Origin: Bedellia somnulentella
Lineage: Eukaryota > Arthropoda > Insecta > Lepidoptera > Bedelliidae
Length of the DNA: 64,000 nt
Direction: 5' to 3'
Assembly (NCBI GenBank): GCA_963576735.1
Contig: OY755179.1
Location: 5,456,001-5,520,000, forward strand
The position numbers and the translations under genes were made by a program. The first letter of the stretch is position 1; each line of letters opens with the position of its first letter. This document shows, piece by piece, positions 21,087 to 31,310 of this stretch. The notes below the pieces were generated by a model. The model searched no databases. It had not been told where the DNA came from and worked only from the letters and a program-made list of their open reading frames with translations.

Positions 21087-21292
21087 GCACATCAAGTCTT
21101 CGCAACGTGAGCCTGGTGGTGCCAGAGGTGGTACAACGGGGCACAAAGGTGGTGATGAGGTGCCACTACGAACTAGAACAAGAAGTACTGTACTCTGTCA
21201 AGTGGTATAGAGGAGACAGGGAGTTCTGTAGATTCTCTCCAAGAGACGTACCTCCACTCAAAACTTTTAGTCTTTCCGGGATTGAGGTTATT
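21087..21292 (+). CDS. beat (subfamily uncertain): beaten path-like Ig protein, exon (first Ig domain, N-terminal half)
   Basis: 206-nt exon with acceptor TTTTTTTCCAG before and donor GTAAGT after. It begins at codon position 2 and ends on a codon boundary. It reads SSLRNVSLVVPEVVQRG, then VVMRCHYELEQEVLYSVKWYRG (in two parts) and FSPRDVPPLKTF. The Ig cysteine and WYRG tryptophan, and the SVKWYKG-REF-R-P style of wording, are those of Drosophila beat proteins, which are secreted or surface Ig proteins involved in motor axon guidance and pair with Sidestep-type partners. Which beat paralogue this is cannot be told. The signal-peptide exon is not seen upstream. Confidence 0.85.
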
Positions 21293-21698
21293 GTAAGTAT
21301 ATTTTCTGTTCCAAAGTTTGAGCTATAATATTAAATTAAATTATTTATTAGCAAAAAAGTATACATGATATTTGAGCAATGGCTCCGCACTAGGCCTGAC
21401 CTGTACTGCGGACGCCTACAGTGTTTTACAAAAGCTTTGTTGTTGATTTTACTAAAAATAAATAAATTCATTGTTATTATTTTTCTTATATACAATCCTG
21501 TGACAGTACATTATATGAAGAAATTAAAAATTAATTAAAAATTATAATAATTAAATACTCGTAATATGTCTAAAACTTATAACTAACATTAGAATATAAT
21601 TTATATATAAACGAGTTTGTACTAGGAAAAATTTATTACTATTAGACAATTAAATTCAATCACAATTTACAAATTATCATAGTTTAATAAATTATCGT
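21293..21698. other. Start of the large intron, unassigned
   Basis: AT-rich after the donor. No gene recognised before the Dong-like insertion. Confidence 0.6.
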
Positions 21699-21713
21699 AA
21701 TAATAATAATTAT

Positions 21714-22854
21714 GGAATGCATCATCCGAGGTCGTCGGTTATGAGACTGTATATCCCGCGGAAGTGTGGTGGTCGAGGCCTCTTGAGTGCCAAAACCATG
21801 CACAACCGCGAGGTATGCAGCCTCAGAAACTATTTTTTGACGATGACGGATGATAGAACCCGGGGGGAGGTGGTCGCTAGTGATAAAGGACTGACTCCCT
21901 TATCGTTGGCCTCACAGGATTGGCGGAAACCCGGAGGTACTTAGCACCTCTGTTCGGGAGTCCGTATGGAAAGAGAAGGAGCTGCACGGGAGGTTTTACA
22001 AGGTACTTCACGAACCTTTCGTGGACCGTAAAGCCTCCCTGCATTGGCTGCGTTTTGGGGACCTTTTTGGGGAAACCGAAGGTTTTGTCTGTGTAATACA
22101 AGACCAGGTTATCAAGACGCGAAACTATCGGAAATACATCCTAAAGGACGGTACCACAGACGTTTGTCGAGCATGTGGCCGTCCCGGAGAGTCACTTAGG
22201 CATGTTATTTCCGGTTGTTCGGCTTCGGTTGCTAACACTGAGTACTTGCACAGACACAACCAAGCAGCCAAAATCCTGCATCAGGAGCTCGCTCTAAAAT
22301 ACGGACTCTTGCAACCGAGGCTGCCGTATTACAAGTATCTGCCGGAGCCAATCCTAGAAAACGACCGTGCCAAAATCTATTGGGACCGATCCGTTATCAC
22401 GGACAAGACTATTCTTGCGAATAAGCCTGATATCGTGGTATGGGATCGGTCGCAGTCAAGGGTATTTCTAGTGGATGTCACTATCCCTCATGACGAGGGT
22501 CTCGTTAAAGCCGACACCGAGAAGCGTCGGAAATATCTCGATCTGGCTCACGAGATCACCGACATGTGGGTTGTGACTTCGACAGAAATAATCCCAATTA
22601 TTATGTCCGCAAACGGGTTAATTCCAACCAGCCTCGCGACCAACTTGAGGCGGTTGGATTTCTGTGGCGTGTCGGTTCCAGCACAAATGCAGAAAGCGGT
22701 GCTGCTCGATACGGCTCGGATCGTCCGTCGGTTCTTGAACCTGACTCCCTGACCCCGACCGACTGTGCTTTTGTCGGGGAGTACCGCCTCTCCCATTTAA
22801 AATTCTAATTTTCTGTGTGTGTTATGGGAGAGGCGAGGAACTAAAAGTATTCCC
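21714..22854 (+). mobile_element. Dong/R4-like LINE, 5'-truncated, in a TAA run
   Basis: 1.14 kb bracketed by an exact 15-bp duplication AATAATAATAATTAT (21699-21713 and 22855-22869). Dong from Bombyx is known to insert into TAA repeats. There is no poly(A); the 3' end is CTAAAAGTATTCCC. Confidence 0.88.
21717..22752 (+). pseudogene. Dong/R4-like C-terminus with zinc motif and restriction-like endonuclease
   Basis: First frame to about 21930: RLYIPRKCGGRGLLS and NREVCSLRNYFL. After a frameshift near 21935 the second frame (to 22752, stop TGA) reads ASLHWLRFGDLFGETEGF, CRACGRPGESLRHVISGC (a CCHC zinc motif), then KPDIVVWDRSQ and VFLVDVTIP, the PD...D core of the restriction-like endonuclease of R2/R4-type elements. 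The RT domain is absent because of 5' truncation. The endonuclease would cut the chromosomal target; here it is inactive as a gene. Confidence 0.85.
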
Positions 22855-22869
22855 AATAATAATAATTAT

Positions 22870-23242
22870 CAATATTGACACAAAATGCGGTGAAAACACA
22901 ATTACACTAAGAAGCAGGTTCTTAACTTTAACCATTTAAAATTCTAGGAGCCAATGTGGTAATTTGATGTGAACATAACGAGAACTGCAATTAACAAAGT
23001 ATATACTTTTTATTATAACTGTTTTTTTATAATTATAACTCTTTTCGTTGTTCGAAAATTCATTGTTCTTCCGCTTATTTACACTTTTTGTTTCAACAGG
23101 TTTTCATATCATCTATCATTTACGATCTGTCATTTATATCAATATTGTATATTGGATTTATTTTATGTTGCATTGATAAAATGAAATCCTTTATCAATAT
23201 TGTTACTGTAGCCAAAAGTTAAATAAATAAGTATATAGTTAA
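22870..23242. other. Unassigned AT-rich intron
   Basis: Nothing recognised. Confidence 0.5.
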
Positions 23243-23262
23243 TATGCAAATAGAAAAATTGA

Positions 23263-23499
23263 GCTGTGTAGTGTCGGCTTAGAATGGCACTACCCCATTT
23301 CGCCGGTGGGTGTACGTAAGAGGCGACTAACGGTATTGGGGCTTTTAAGGGATTATTGGGCGATGCGGTTAGAGACCCATCACCAACTACTTTTATTTCA
23401 CCATCTTTTCCCCATGCAACTTACAAAAGTGGCTGAGGAATTTCTAATTCCCTAACTCTGGCTACCCCTTCAAGGGATTAATAGCCGTGAGTATGTATG
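23263..23499 (+). mobile_element. SINE-B copy with 16-bp target duplication
   Basis: Full-length, with TATGCAAATAGAAAAA at 23243-23258 and again at 23500-23515. This is one of the clearest proofs that SINE-B is a retroposon. Confidence 0.93.
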
Positions 23500-23701
23500 T
23501 ATGCAAATAGAAAAAGAAGAAGAAGAAAAGTTATTTATTTGCTGTTTAAAGCACAAAAATTAACAATATACACACAACAAGTACAAGTACAAGTTATACA
23601 ATCAAACCAAAACATAATTTACCCTCTTTACCCTGGAACGGGTTGTAGAGAGTGGTTTAGTTAGATTGACAACGACTGCGACGTAGTGCACAGGTGAAAA
23701 A

Positions 23702-23833
23702 GCTTGTACGAGCGGTGTTTAAACTACTTATCGCGTGAGATAAAGCAGCCATCTCTGACGCACTTACTTAGTATCGTATACTGCCAACTCATTCTAACCG
23801 TTATCGCGTCAATATAATAGCGCTCGTACTAGC
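23702..23833. mobile_element. Short MITE, GTACGAGCG ends
   Basis: Ends GCTTGTACGAGCG and its inverse CGCTCGTACTAGC. Related copies lie at 35992-36085 and 36677-36807 in opposite orientation, sharing a block like GAGATGGCTGTATACGATAC. Confidence 0.65.
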
Positions 23834-24013
23834 CGGGTTGGGCCCGAAAGTTAGGGGTTTGAATAAAACTGAAGGTAACAATTATTTATTTATTTGGAAT
23901 CAGTATGTTGGACAGCAAACCATACAATTAGTGTTTATAAATTCAGTTATCAACTTGGCCATAAGAGTATTCGCAAATAGATTATACAGTTAAAGTTAAT
24001 GATTGTTGCTTAG

Positions 24014-24320
24014 CAATATACCGGTTTTACATAACAATAAAACCGATATTATGTGCCGAGATGGAAAACATACAGCACTGCTCTTGAAGAATGCATTGTT
24101 AATCTTACTTTTGTCTATGGTCTATACCCGTTGAATGAAGGTACCATTGGTTGATCTGTTGAGTATATAAATTCACCGCAAGGGGCGTAGACAACGAACA
24201 AACAAAGTCGGCGCCATTTTCAAATCATAGTCTTCACCAGAAAGCCCTTCCCGCAGTGCTGTATGTTTTCCATCTCGGCACATAATATCGGTTTTATTGT
24301 TATGTAAAACCGGCATATTG
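24014..24320. mobile_element. MITE with 68-bp terminal inverted repeats
   Basis: The arms 24014-24081 and 24253-24320 are inverse copies with one mismatch (A/G). The inner part holds a TATA-like GAGTATATAAATT and GGCGCCATTTTC. Most of the inner part recurs inverted at 34562-34745 beside a transposase-like remnant, so this may be a deletion derivative of that transposon. Just right of the MITE (24318-24360) there is a further terminus-like piece CAGCACTGCTCTTGAAG. Confidence 0.8.
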
Positions 24321-24360
24321 ATGTGCCTCTAGAAAACATACAGCACTGCTCTTGAAGACG

Positions 24361-25067
24361 TGTTTGTTATCTGCTGGTGAATTGGTCTAACAACGCTATG
24401 TGAATATAAAAGATAAAGGTATCCGATTATTAAAAACGGAATGACAAATTTATAAAATATTCTGGCTCATTCAATGGCTATTATGCAAAATAACATTACA
24501 TTATTCTATTTTATTTATATATTTCCGCTGAAAACTTGTCTTATCACAAATCTGTATATTATAATCAATTAAACCGATATTAATAATTTATTTTAGGGTT
24601 ATTTCCTTGCAATAGTAATTAAAAAATAAAACAATTTTAGGAGCTTTTGAATTACCACTAGAAATAATTTTATCGATATGATGGAGAACCATCTAGGTAA
24701 CTAAGGAATAACCCAGGTATGTTACAGAGCTCTATAACTACCTGGACTTGCATTAATGCTACTATCTAGTATAGTATTATATTATCTGTGCTACTATGGA
24801 AGCGTACTTTAAGAACCCAAGTTCCAATCACAGTTCGCAAAACTCCTTTACTGTACCATTTATTGTTATAACCAAATGTTGCGCTCATTTCACTTCGATG
24901 CACTTCTCATAATCTTATATGCTACATGTTTGACATAAAACACTTAGCAAAGTTCAGAGACATGTGTTTTTATTTACATGTCAATAAGTTATCAAGCCAA
25001 TTTCCAAAGATTATAAGAGTGAGTGAGTGACTTTCATACCCAAATGATGGTAGGAGAACTATGTCAT
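24361..25067. other. Unassigned AT-rich intron
   Basis: No recognised content. Confidence 0.5.
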
Positions 25068-25311
25068 TGTTCAGAACACTGAGATTAGTGCGGGCGAAAG
25101 AGGGGCGAACAAGGCGCGCGGGGCAGCTCATGGAGTGACTAAGCCATTACTTAAGTTTAGCTAACAACGAACGCATCGCAACCGCGTAGATTAAGTTTCC
25201 ATATTTCTTGTAATTATTCATTATAGTGTTATACAGTCCACTCTCTTTCATTTGGTGTCGAAATTCCGTATTCCTATCATCGAATAGGGCATTAGCGCCA
25301 ACATATGGTCC
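25068..25311 (-). repeat. Left 244-bp inverted repeat around the Pao element
   Basis: Inverse copy of 30369-30612, equal length without gaps. I see one mismatch, near 25136 (T/G) opposite 30546. The arm codes in reverse for the final 54 residues that are fused to the Pao polyprotein on the right. Confidence 0.93.
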
Positions 25312-25389
25312 TAACTCGCCGTTCAGAAGACCGTTTAATTGCAAGATTATACTTACGACGGACTGGGCTTTGAGATACTGCTTACCGCT
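25147..25389 (-). pseudogene. Unidentified protein fragment on left inverted repeat
   Basis: An open frame of about 80 codons after a TGA reads SGKQYLKAQSVVSIILQLNG, then GANALFDDRNTEFRHQMKES and ends RSLLAKLK, stop. It reaches about 75 bp outside the repeat arm. A neighbouring frame just upstream (FSIQFTRELGEKLSDEYLEA) may be its continuation across a frameshift. I do not recognise the family. Its outward extension suggests that the left copy is the source and the right copy the duplicate. Confidence 0.4.
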
Positions 25390-26294
25390 TCAAGATATTC
25401 ATCGGACAGTTTCTCACCAAGTTCACGAGTGAATTGGATACTAAAACTACGGCGTAGCTGCATAATCTAAACAAAAATCAAGATTTGGAAATACGAGTAA
25501 CATATCAACAAATCTGGATTGTGAATCTTTGTCTGGTGGTCTTCAGCTTCGATCTTAGTCTCAACAACCTGTGCAAACCACTGGAAATACGGATTACAAC
25601 CTAATCAATCAAAAATCCATCATCAATCATATACGGATGTTACATTGGATCAGAAAGGAAAGGACGCAAAACTGTGAGATTTTTCCAATTTCCTTATATT
25701 CATTTCTATCACACATCCCTCCTATCTTTTCTCAATAATACCAATAATTATTTTTCAAAATATATCCTTAATACGAGAAGTAACGTTAATAACAGCATTA
25801 GTCTAAGTCAAGCACCTGATAACCTAGTATTAAAATTCAGTTAAATAGGTTTGTGTGCGATAATTAATCATTACATTTCTACTAACTAATTACATTTCTT
25901 ATTACTAACTTTTTGCAACCCTTTTATGTATTAATATAATCATTTCTAACAGTAATTTCCTTCGTTTTCGACTAACGCAATCATTTTTATTCATTATCAA
26001 TTTATGTCGGTAACTTTGAGTTTCATTTCCGATGTAAAACCGCAGAACGCCTTAACTTACTTTGCTACAAGAAACGTTGCATTTTTACGCCTTACAACTT
26101 TGTGCAGGCAATGTTTTGTACAGTATTTGAACAGATGTATTTTTAACAGGCGTTAGTTTTTTTATGAAAAGTGTTTCTTAGATAAAGCAATAAAAAATTC
26201 TAAATACTTTTCTTTTTGAAAATTATATAATTAAAGTGTTAAAATTTGATTTGTTTATTAATATACTCTTTATTATTTGGTTATATTATATAAA
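25390..26294. other. Leader and 5' flank of the Pao element
   Basis: No long terminal repeat pair or primer-binding site could be found. AT-rich. The 5' limit of the element is unknown. Confidence 0.4.
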
Positions 26295-29200
26295 ATGGGT
26301 GTCGAGGAAGATTTAAAAGTTTTAAAGAAAAAGCGTAGTACAATTAAGGCGAAACTTACTCAGTTCATAACGTTCATAAAGTTACATAGCCAAAGTCAAG
26401 AATTTTCAGATTCACAATTATTTGAACTTGAAGATAGAATTAATAAATTAGAAAAAGCTTATGATGCTTATGATGAAATACAAACAGATATGGAAAGTTT
26501 TTCAGCCAATCCCGACGAGTTGTATGCGGAACGTGAAGAATTCAACAATACTTACTTTAAAGAAGTCGCTGCCGCCCGTTCATTATTATCACGGCATCGA
26601 AAGCATACTCAACGCGAATTAGATGCTCGGTCGGAAACAGGCTCTACTTCGGAAGCTACAGTCATCACTCACAAACAAAGCAATGTAAGACTTCCTAAAA
26701 TTTACTTACCGCACTTCGGCGGTGGTTATCAGAATTGGTTAGAATTTAAAGATATTTACGTTTCATTGATACACAACGACAAAAGCATTGATGATATTAA
26801 TAAGTTTCACTACCTACGTGCGTCGCTGCATGGGAGTGCAGCCCTTGTTATTAAAAGTTTAGATTTTAGGTATGAGAACTACAGCTCTGCGTGGACATTG
26901 CTCTGTGAAAGGTTTGACAACAAACAGTTGTTAATCAATAACCACGTGCAAGCTCTCTTTAATATTAAATCTATTGAGAAAGAATCAAGTCAAGGTATAC
27001 GTCATATTATTGATAATACTAATAAAAATCTTAGAGCTCTATCCACACTTGATCAGCCCGTGCAACATTGGGATACCTTAATAATTCATATAATGAGTTC
27101 TAAATTGGACTTTCTTACAAGTAGGGAATGGGAGCAATGTCGTAATACACTTAGTAATCCTCCATCTTTAGATGATTTCATTAAATTTTTGAGCAATAGA
27201 GCGAATCTTCTCGAAACATTAGAAGAAGCCAAAGCAGTCAAAAATCTTAACAAGGCCGAATCATCATGTAATAAAAACAAAACATTTATAATTTCTGAAT
27301 CCAATAATAACAAGACTTTCAGTAAAAACAAGAATGATAGTATGACTTGTCCATTATGCAACAAAGAACATTACATATTTAGGTGCGATAAATTCATATC
27401 CTTGCCCGTAGATGCACGAATTCAAAAAGCTAAAGATTACAAAATTTGTCTCAATTGCTTACGTCCAGGGCATTTTGAATCTAAGTGCAAACTTGGAAAT
27501 TGTAAATACTGCACACAGAAACATAATACACTCCTGCATAAACATGAGGATTCATTAGCTTCTCAAGAAAATGTTGCTTTTCCTTCTAAAAGTGATGACA
27601 CCAAGCATCTTAACAAAATCACTTTACTTTCAACAGCTTTAGTAAACGTCATTGACAACAATGGTAAGCCACATACAGCGCGTATTTTGCTCGACAATGG
27701 GAGCACTTCTAACTACGTAACTAAAGACTTATGTACCAAACTTAAATTGCGTATAAATTCTTTGAATACTAAATTAACGGGAATCAACAATCAGGTCTCA
27801 ACCAGCACTCATTCATGCACTATTCATATAGAGTCTTCAAGTGGTGATTTTAAGACTTGCATAGATTGTTTGGTCTTACCCAAAATTACAAGTTCTATAC
27901 CCGGCACATTTATCAATGTGGAAAATATACACTTACCCTCAGGTATTTGTCTGGCAGATCCAACTTATAACGTTCCGTCCTCTATTGACATATTGGTTGG
28001 GGCAAGCGTCTTTTGGAATGTTATTGGATCGAATCGCATTCAGCTCGGCAAACATAATCCTACTCTCTTTGAAACAAAGTTAGGTTGGCTTATTTCAGGT
28101 TCTTTATATCACCAACCAAACACAGATAAATCATTATGCATGTTCACACATGAACAACAAATACGTTCGGATCTCACTCGTTTTTGGGAATTAGATACAA
28201 TTCCAACACATTACAAATACACATCGGAAGAGCATGCTTGTGAAACAAATTTTAAACAAACCACACGTCGTAATTTTGATGGTAAATTTATAGTAACCAT
28301 GCCGCTGAAAGAATCTCCGGATGTTCTGGGAAATTCTTATGAAATTGCCAAGCGAAGATTTTTTTCTCTGGAGAGGAGATTAGAAAGAGATCCATCGTAT
28401 AAACAAAAATATGTAGATTTCATGACAGAATACGAAAATTTGGGCCACATGACCGAAAATGTTGATCCTCATTTACACAAAAATCAATATTTTCTGCCTC
28501 ACCATGGTGTCATTAAAGAATCCAGTACAACTACGAAACTGCGCGTTGTCTTTGATGCATCTGCCGTCACAACGTCCGGAAAATCTCTTAATGATATACA
28601 GTTAGTAGGTCCAATAGTACAGGATGATCTTCTTTCAATTTTACTTCGGTTTCGTCAGCATAGATTTGTAGTATCCGCTGACATAATGCAAATGTACCGT
28701 AACTTTTTGGTAGATGACAGTCAAATACCACTGCAACAAATTCTATGGCGCACTGATCCTTCTCTTCCATTAAAGAAATATTATCTCAGAACAGTTACAT
28801 ATGGCATGGCATCTTCTCCATTCGTCAGTACACGATGTCTTCTTGAGCTATCACAAGCATCTTCCGATACTGCAACGCAACAAGCCATCGCCAAAGACTT
28901 TTATATTGATGACTTTTTGTCAGGTGCAGATTCCATTGAATCCACTATTAATTTATGCCAAAATGTAAAAGCTACCTTAGAATCAGCCCAACTTAAATTA
29001 AGAAAATGGCAATCTAATCATACAGACATAATCAAAGCTATTCACCCTAATAAACTTTCTGATCAGTATTTAAATTTGAGTGAAAATGAGCAATCTAAAA
29101 TATTAGGTCTTATTTGGCTGAGCAGTGAAGATTTATTCAAATTCTCTATCAATAACATTATATTGTCAGATACTGTCATAAACAAACGTCACATTTTATC

Positions 29201-30533
29201 CACTATCGCTCAAATTTTTGATCCTCTTGGTCTAGTATCCCCGTGCATTGTTGAAGCAAAAATTTTGATGCAAAAGTTGTGGATAAGTAAAACGTCATGG
29301 GACGACGAAGTTCCCTTAGAAATTAAAAAATCATGGGTTAAATTTGCTCAAACTTTACCTCACCTTAATAATATAAATATACCTAGGTGGATATCAACCA
29401 TAAATCCAGTTTTTATTGAGCTTCATACCTTTACTGATGCTTCTGCAGTGGCATATGGCGCTTGTATTTACGTACGTTCCGTGGCCGGGGATGGTTCCGT
29501 TACCGTCCATCTTTTGGCTTCCAAAAGCAAAGTTGCCCCCCTCAAATCCACGACAATTCCACGCTTAGAATTGTGTGGAGCCTTGTTGGGCACTAGACTT
29601 TGTAATAAGGTACTTGGATCTCTTACTTTGAAATCTCTTAAAACTGTGTTCTGGTGTGACTCGACCATCGTACTTGGTTGGCTATCTTGTAACCCTGTGC
29701 AGTTGAAACCCTTCATACGTAACCGCGTTTCGGAAATTCAGGATAGTTCAGACACAAAGGCATGGCGTTATGTCCCTACAAAAGAAAATCCAGCTGATCT
29801 TGTGTCCCGAGGATTGAGTGCTGATTTACTTACCGATTCAGTAATTTGGTGGTCAGGCCCTTCTTTTCTTAACTTAAAGGAAGAACTTTGGCCAAAACAT
29901 CCTCAACCACAAAAACTTACAACACTTCCAGAAACCTTCGCAGTGTTTCATTCAGATACTGAAATTACATTCTTCCACACATTCATACAAAAATATTCAT
30001 CTTTCTCAAAACTTCAACGCATTTTAGCTTACATATACCGATTTTATAATAACTCCAAAAAACGTAACTCGAAAGAGATTGGAGCCTTGACATTTTTAGA
30101 ACTGACTGCATCTTCTAACCAGTTGATTCGCTTAGCTCAAATGGAATCATTTCCAATAGAATACGAATGCCTTAAATCATGTAAACCTCTTTCACATAAA
30201 AATCGTCTCCTTTCTTTATCACCGTTTATTGATGACAACGACATTATAAGAATAGGTGGTAGACTTAATAATTCATCCTACGAATTCAATGTGAAGCATC
30301 CGATATTAATGTGCAGTAAAAATTATTTAAGCATTTTAATCTTTGAGATGTTTCATTTCCGGCTCGAAGGACCATATGTTGGCGCTAATGCCCTATTCGA
30401 TGATAGGAATACGGAATTTCGACACCAAATGAAAGAGAGTGGACTGTATAACACTATAATGAATAATTACAAGAAATATGGAAACTTAATCTACGCGGTT
30501 GCGATGCGTTCGTTGTTAGCTAAACTTAAGTAA
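26295..30533 (+). CDS. BEL/Pao Gag-Pol, integrase lost, foreign C-terminus
   Basis: A single open frame. The first ATG is at 26295 (a near-cognate start 18 bp upstream is also in frame). In order: a coiled Gag N-terminus and the Gag region with DUF1759-like wording (LPKIYLPHFGGGYQNWLEF); zinc knuckles CPLCNKEHYIFRC, CLNCLRPGHFESKC and CKYCTQKH (about residue 360-420, counting from 26277); a retropepsin-like DNGSTSNY near residue 470; RT with KLRVVFDAS, SADIMQMYR and YIDDF (about 876); and RNase H. Near residue 1340 come IRIGGRLNNS and KHPIL, the start of the integrase zinc region. At about residue 1365 the frame enters the right inverted repeat and ends after 54 unrelated residues. No catalytic integrase core remains, so it cannot insert by itself. 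Confidence 0.9.
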   Translation: MGVEEDLKVLKKKRSTIKAKLTQFITFIKLHSQSQEFSDSQLFELEDRINKLEKAYDAYDEIQTDMESFSANPDELYAEREEFNNTYFKEVAAARSLLSRHRKHTQRELDARSETGSTSEATVITHKQSNVRLPKIYLPHFGGGYQNWLEFKDIYVSLIHNDKSIDDINKFHYLRASLHGSAALVIKSLDFRYENYSSAWTLLCERFDNKQLLINNHVQALFNIKSIEKESSQGIRHIIDNTNKNLRALSTLDQPVQHWDTLIIHIMSSKLDFLTSREWEQCRNTLSNPPSLDDFIKFLSNRANLLETLEEAKAVKNLNKAESSCNKNKTFIISESNNNKTFSKNKNDSMTCPLCNKEHYIFRCDKFISLPVDARIQKAKDYKICLNCLRPGHFESKCKLGNCKYCTQKHNTLLHKHEDSLASQENVAFPSKSDDTKHLNKITLLSTALVNVIDNNGKPHTARILLDNGSTSNYVTKDLCTKLKLRINSLNTKLTGINNQVSTSTHSCTIHIESSSGDFKTCIDCLVLPKITSSIPGTFINVENIHLPSGICLADPTYNVPSSIDILVGASVFWNVIGSNRIQLGKHNPTLFETKLGWLISGSLYHQPNTDKSLCMFTHEQQIRSDLTRFWELDTIPTHYKYTSEEHACETNFKQTTRRNFDGKFIVTMPLKESPDVLGNSYEIAKRRFFSLERRLERDPSYKQKYVDFMTEYENLGHMTENVDPHLHKNQYFLPHHGVIKESSTTTKLRVVFDASAVTTSGKSLNDIQLVGPIVQDDLLSILLRFRQHRFVVSADIMQMYRNFLVDDSQIPLQQILWRTDPSLPLKKYYLRTVTYGMASSPFVSTRCLLELSQASSDTATQQAIAKDFYIDDFLSGADSIESTINLCQNVKATLESAQLKLRKWQSNHTDIIKAIHPNKLSDQYLNLSENEQSKILGLIWLSSEDLFKFSINNIILSDTVINKRHILSTIAQIFDPLGLVSPCIVEAKILMQKLWISKTSWDDEVPLEIKKSWVKFAQTLPHLNNINIPRWISTINPVFIELHTFTDASAVAYGACIYVRSVAGDGSVTVHLLASKSKVAPLKSTTIPRLELCGALLGTRLCNKVLGSLTLKSLKTVFWCDSTIVLGWLSCNPVQLKPFIRNRVSEIQDSSDTKAWRYVPTKENPADLVSRGLSADLLTDSVIWWSGPSFLNLKEELWPKHPQPQKLTTLPETFAVFHSDTEITFFHTFIQKYSSFSKLQRILAYIYRFYNNSKKRNSKEIGALTFLELTASSNQLIRLAQMESFPIEYECLKSCKPLSHKNRLLSLSPFIDDNDIIRIGGRLNNSSYEFNVKHPILMCSKNYLSILIFEMFHFRLEGPYVGANALFDDRNTEFRHQMKESGLYNTIMNNYKKYGNLIYAVAMRSLLAKLK

Positions 30534-30612
30534 TGGCTTAGTCAATCCATGAGCTGCCCCGCGCGCCTTGTTCGCCCCTCTTTCGCCCGCACTAATCTCA
30601 GTGTTCTGAACA
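30369..30612 (+). repeat. Right 244-bp inverted repeat
   Basis: Inverse of 25068-25311. It begins inside the Pao frame and passes its stop at 30531-30533 by 79 bp. Confidence 0.93.
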
Positions 30613-31040
30613 GTCATCTCCAACATCTAAGTAACTTTTAAGAGACACCTTGAGTAATGTTAGATTATGGCCGCGTAGTCGTGAAGCTAACAAAAGAATC
30701 GTCGCCGTGTGTCTTGCTATTTCAAAAAGTGTATGATTTATTGGATTGGTGCTGAGCCAATCTGAAACTCTTGATGGGTACCTTGCTAGCTAATTTACAG
30801 TTTAAAGTCTGAAGTTTCTTATCAATTTGAGAGTGTATTTTATTATAAAATGAGAGAATGTAGCTTGCTATACGAGTAGGCTATCAAAAATCATTACAGA
30901 AGATTTATAAAGGATAATGTTTTTATAACATAGAAGCTCTATAAGAAATAGGTAAATGAAAAATTCTGCTATGTAGTAGAATGCTGATAACTGTTGATTT
31001 TAGATTTACATGCAAGACATTAAATATTACAAAGCAAGTC
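30613..31040. other. Unassigned sequence
   Basis: No recognised content. It could be 3' Pao sequence or flank. Confidence 0.45.
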
Positions 31041-31310
31041 AGCTGTAGACTTGAACGGGAGCAGCCCTTGTGCGTTTGCACCATCTCCACTATCTTGGGT
31101 CCGCCTCGTAGCAGCCTCACGAAGATATGGTGATGGTGGTTGTAGAAATAAAAACAGTCTATTTGTTGACTTGGTTTACTGAATAAAGTTAGTCGCTGTC
31201 ACATCTGTATTACATTTTTAAATTGACTTTAAGCAATATTAAATAAATCGTGAATACATTGTCTTAGTCCAATAAGCTATTTTGGCGACCCACTCCCAAT
31301 TCTCCAAACT
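31041..31310 (+). repeat. 270-bp direct repeat, left (LTR-like)
   Basis: Matches 33468-33737 at equal length with two differences seen (TACATTG/TATATTG and TTTTGG/TTTGGG). Starts near TGTAGACTTG, holds AATAAA words, and TGGCGACCC (31283-31291) looks like an arginine-tRNA-type primer site. That site lies inside the repeat, which is unusual. Confidence 0.85.
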
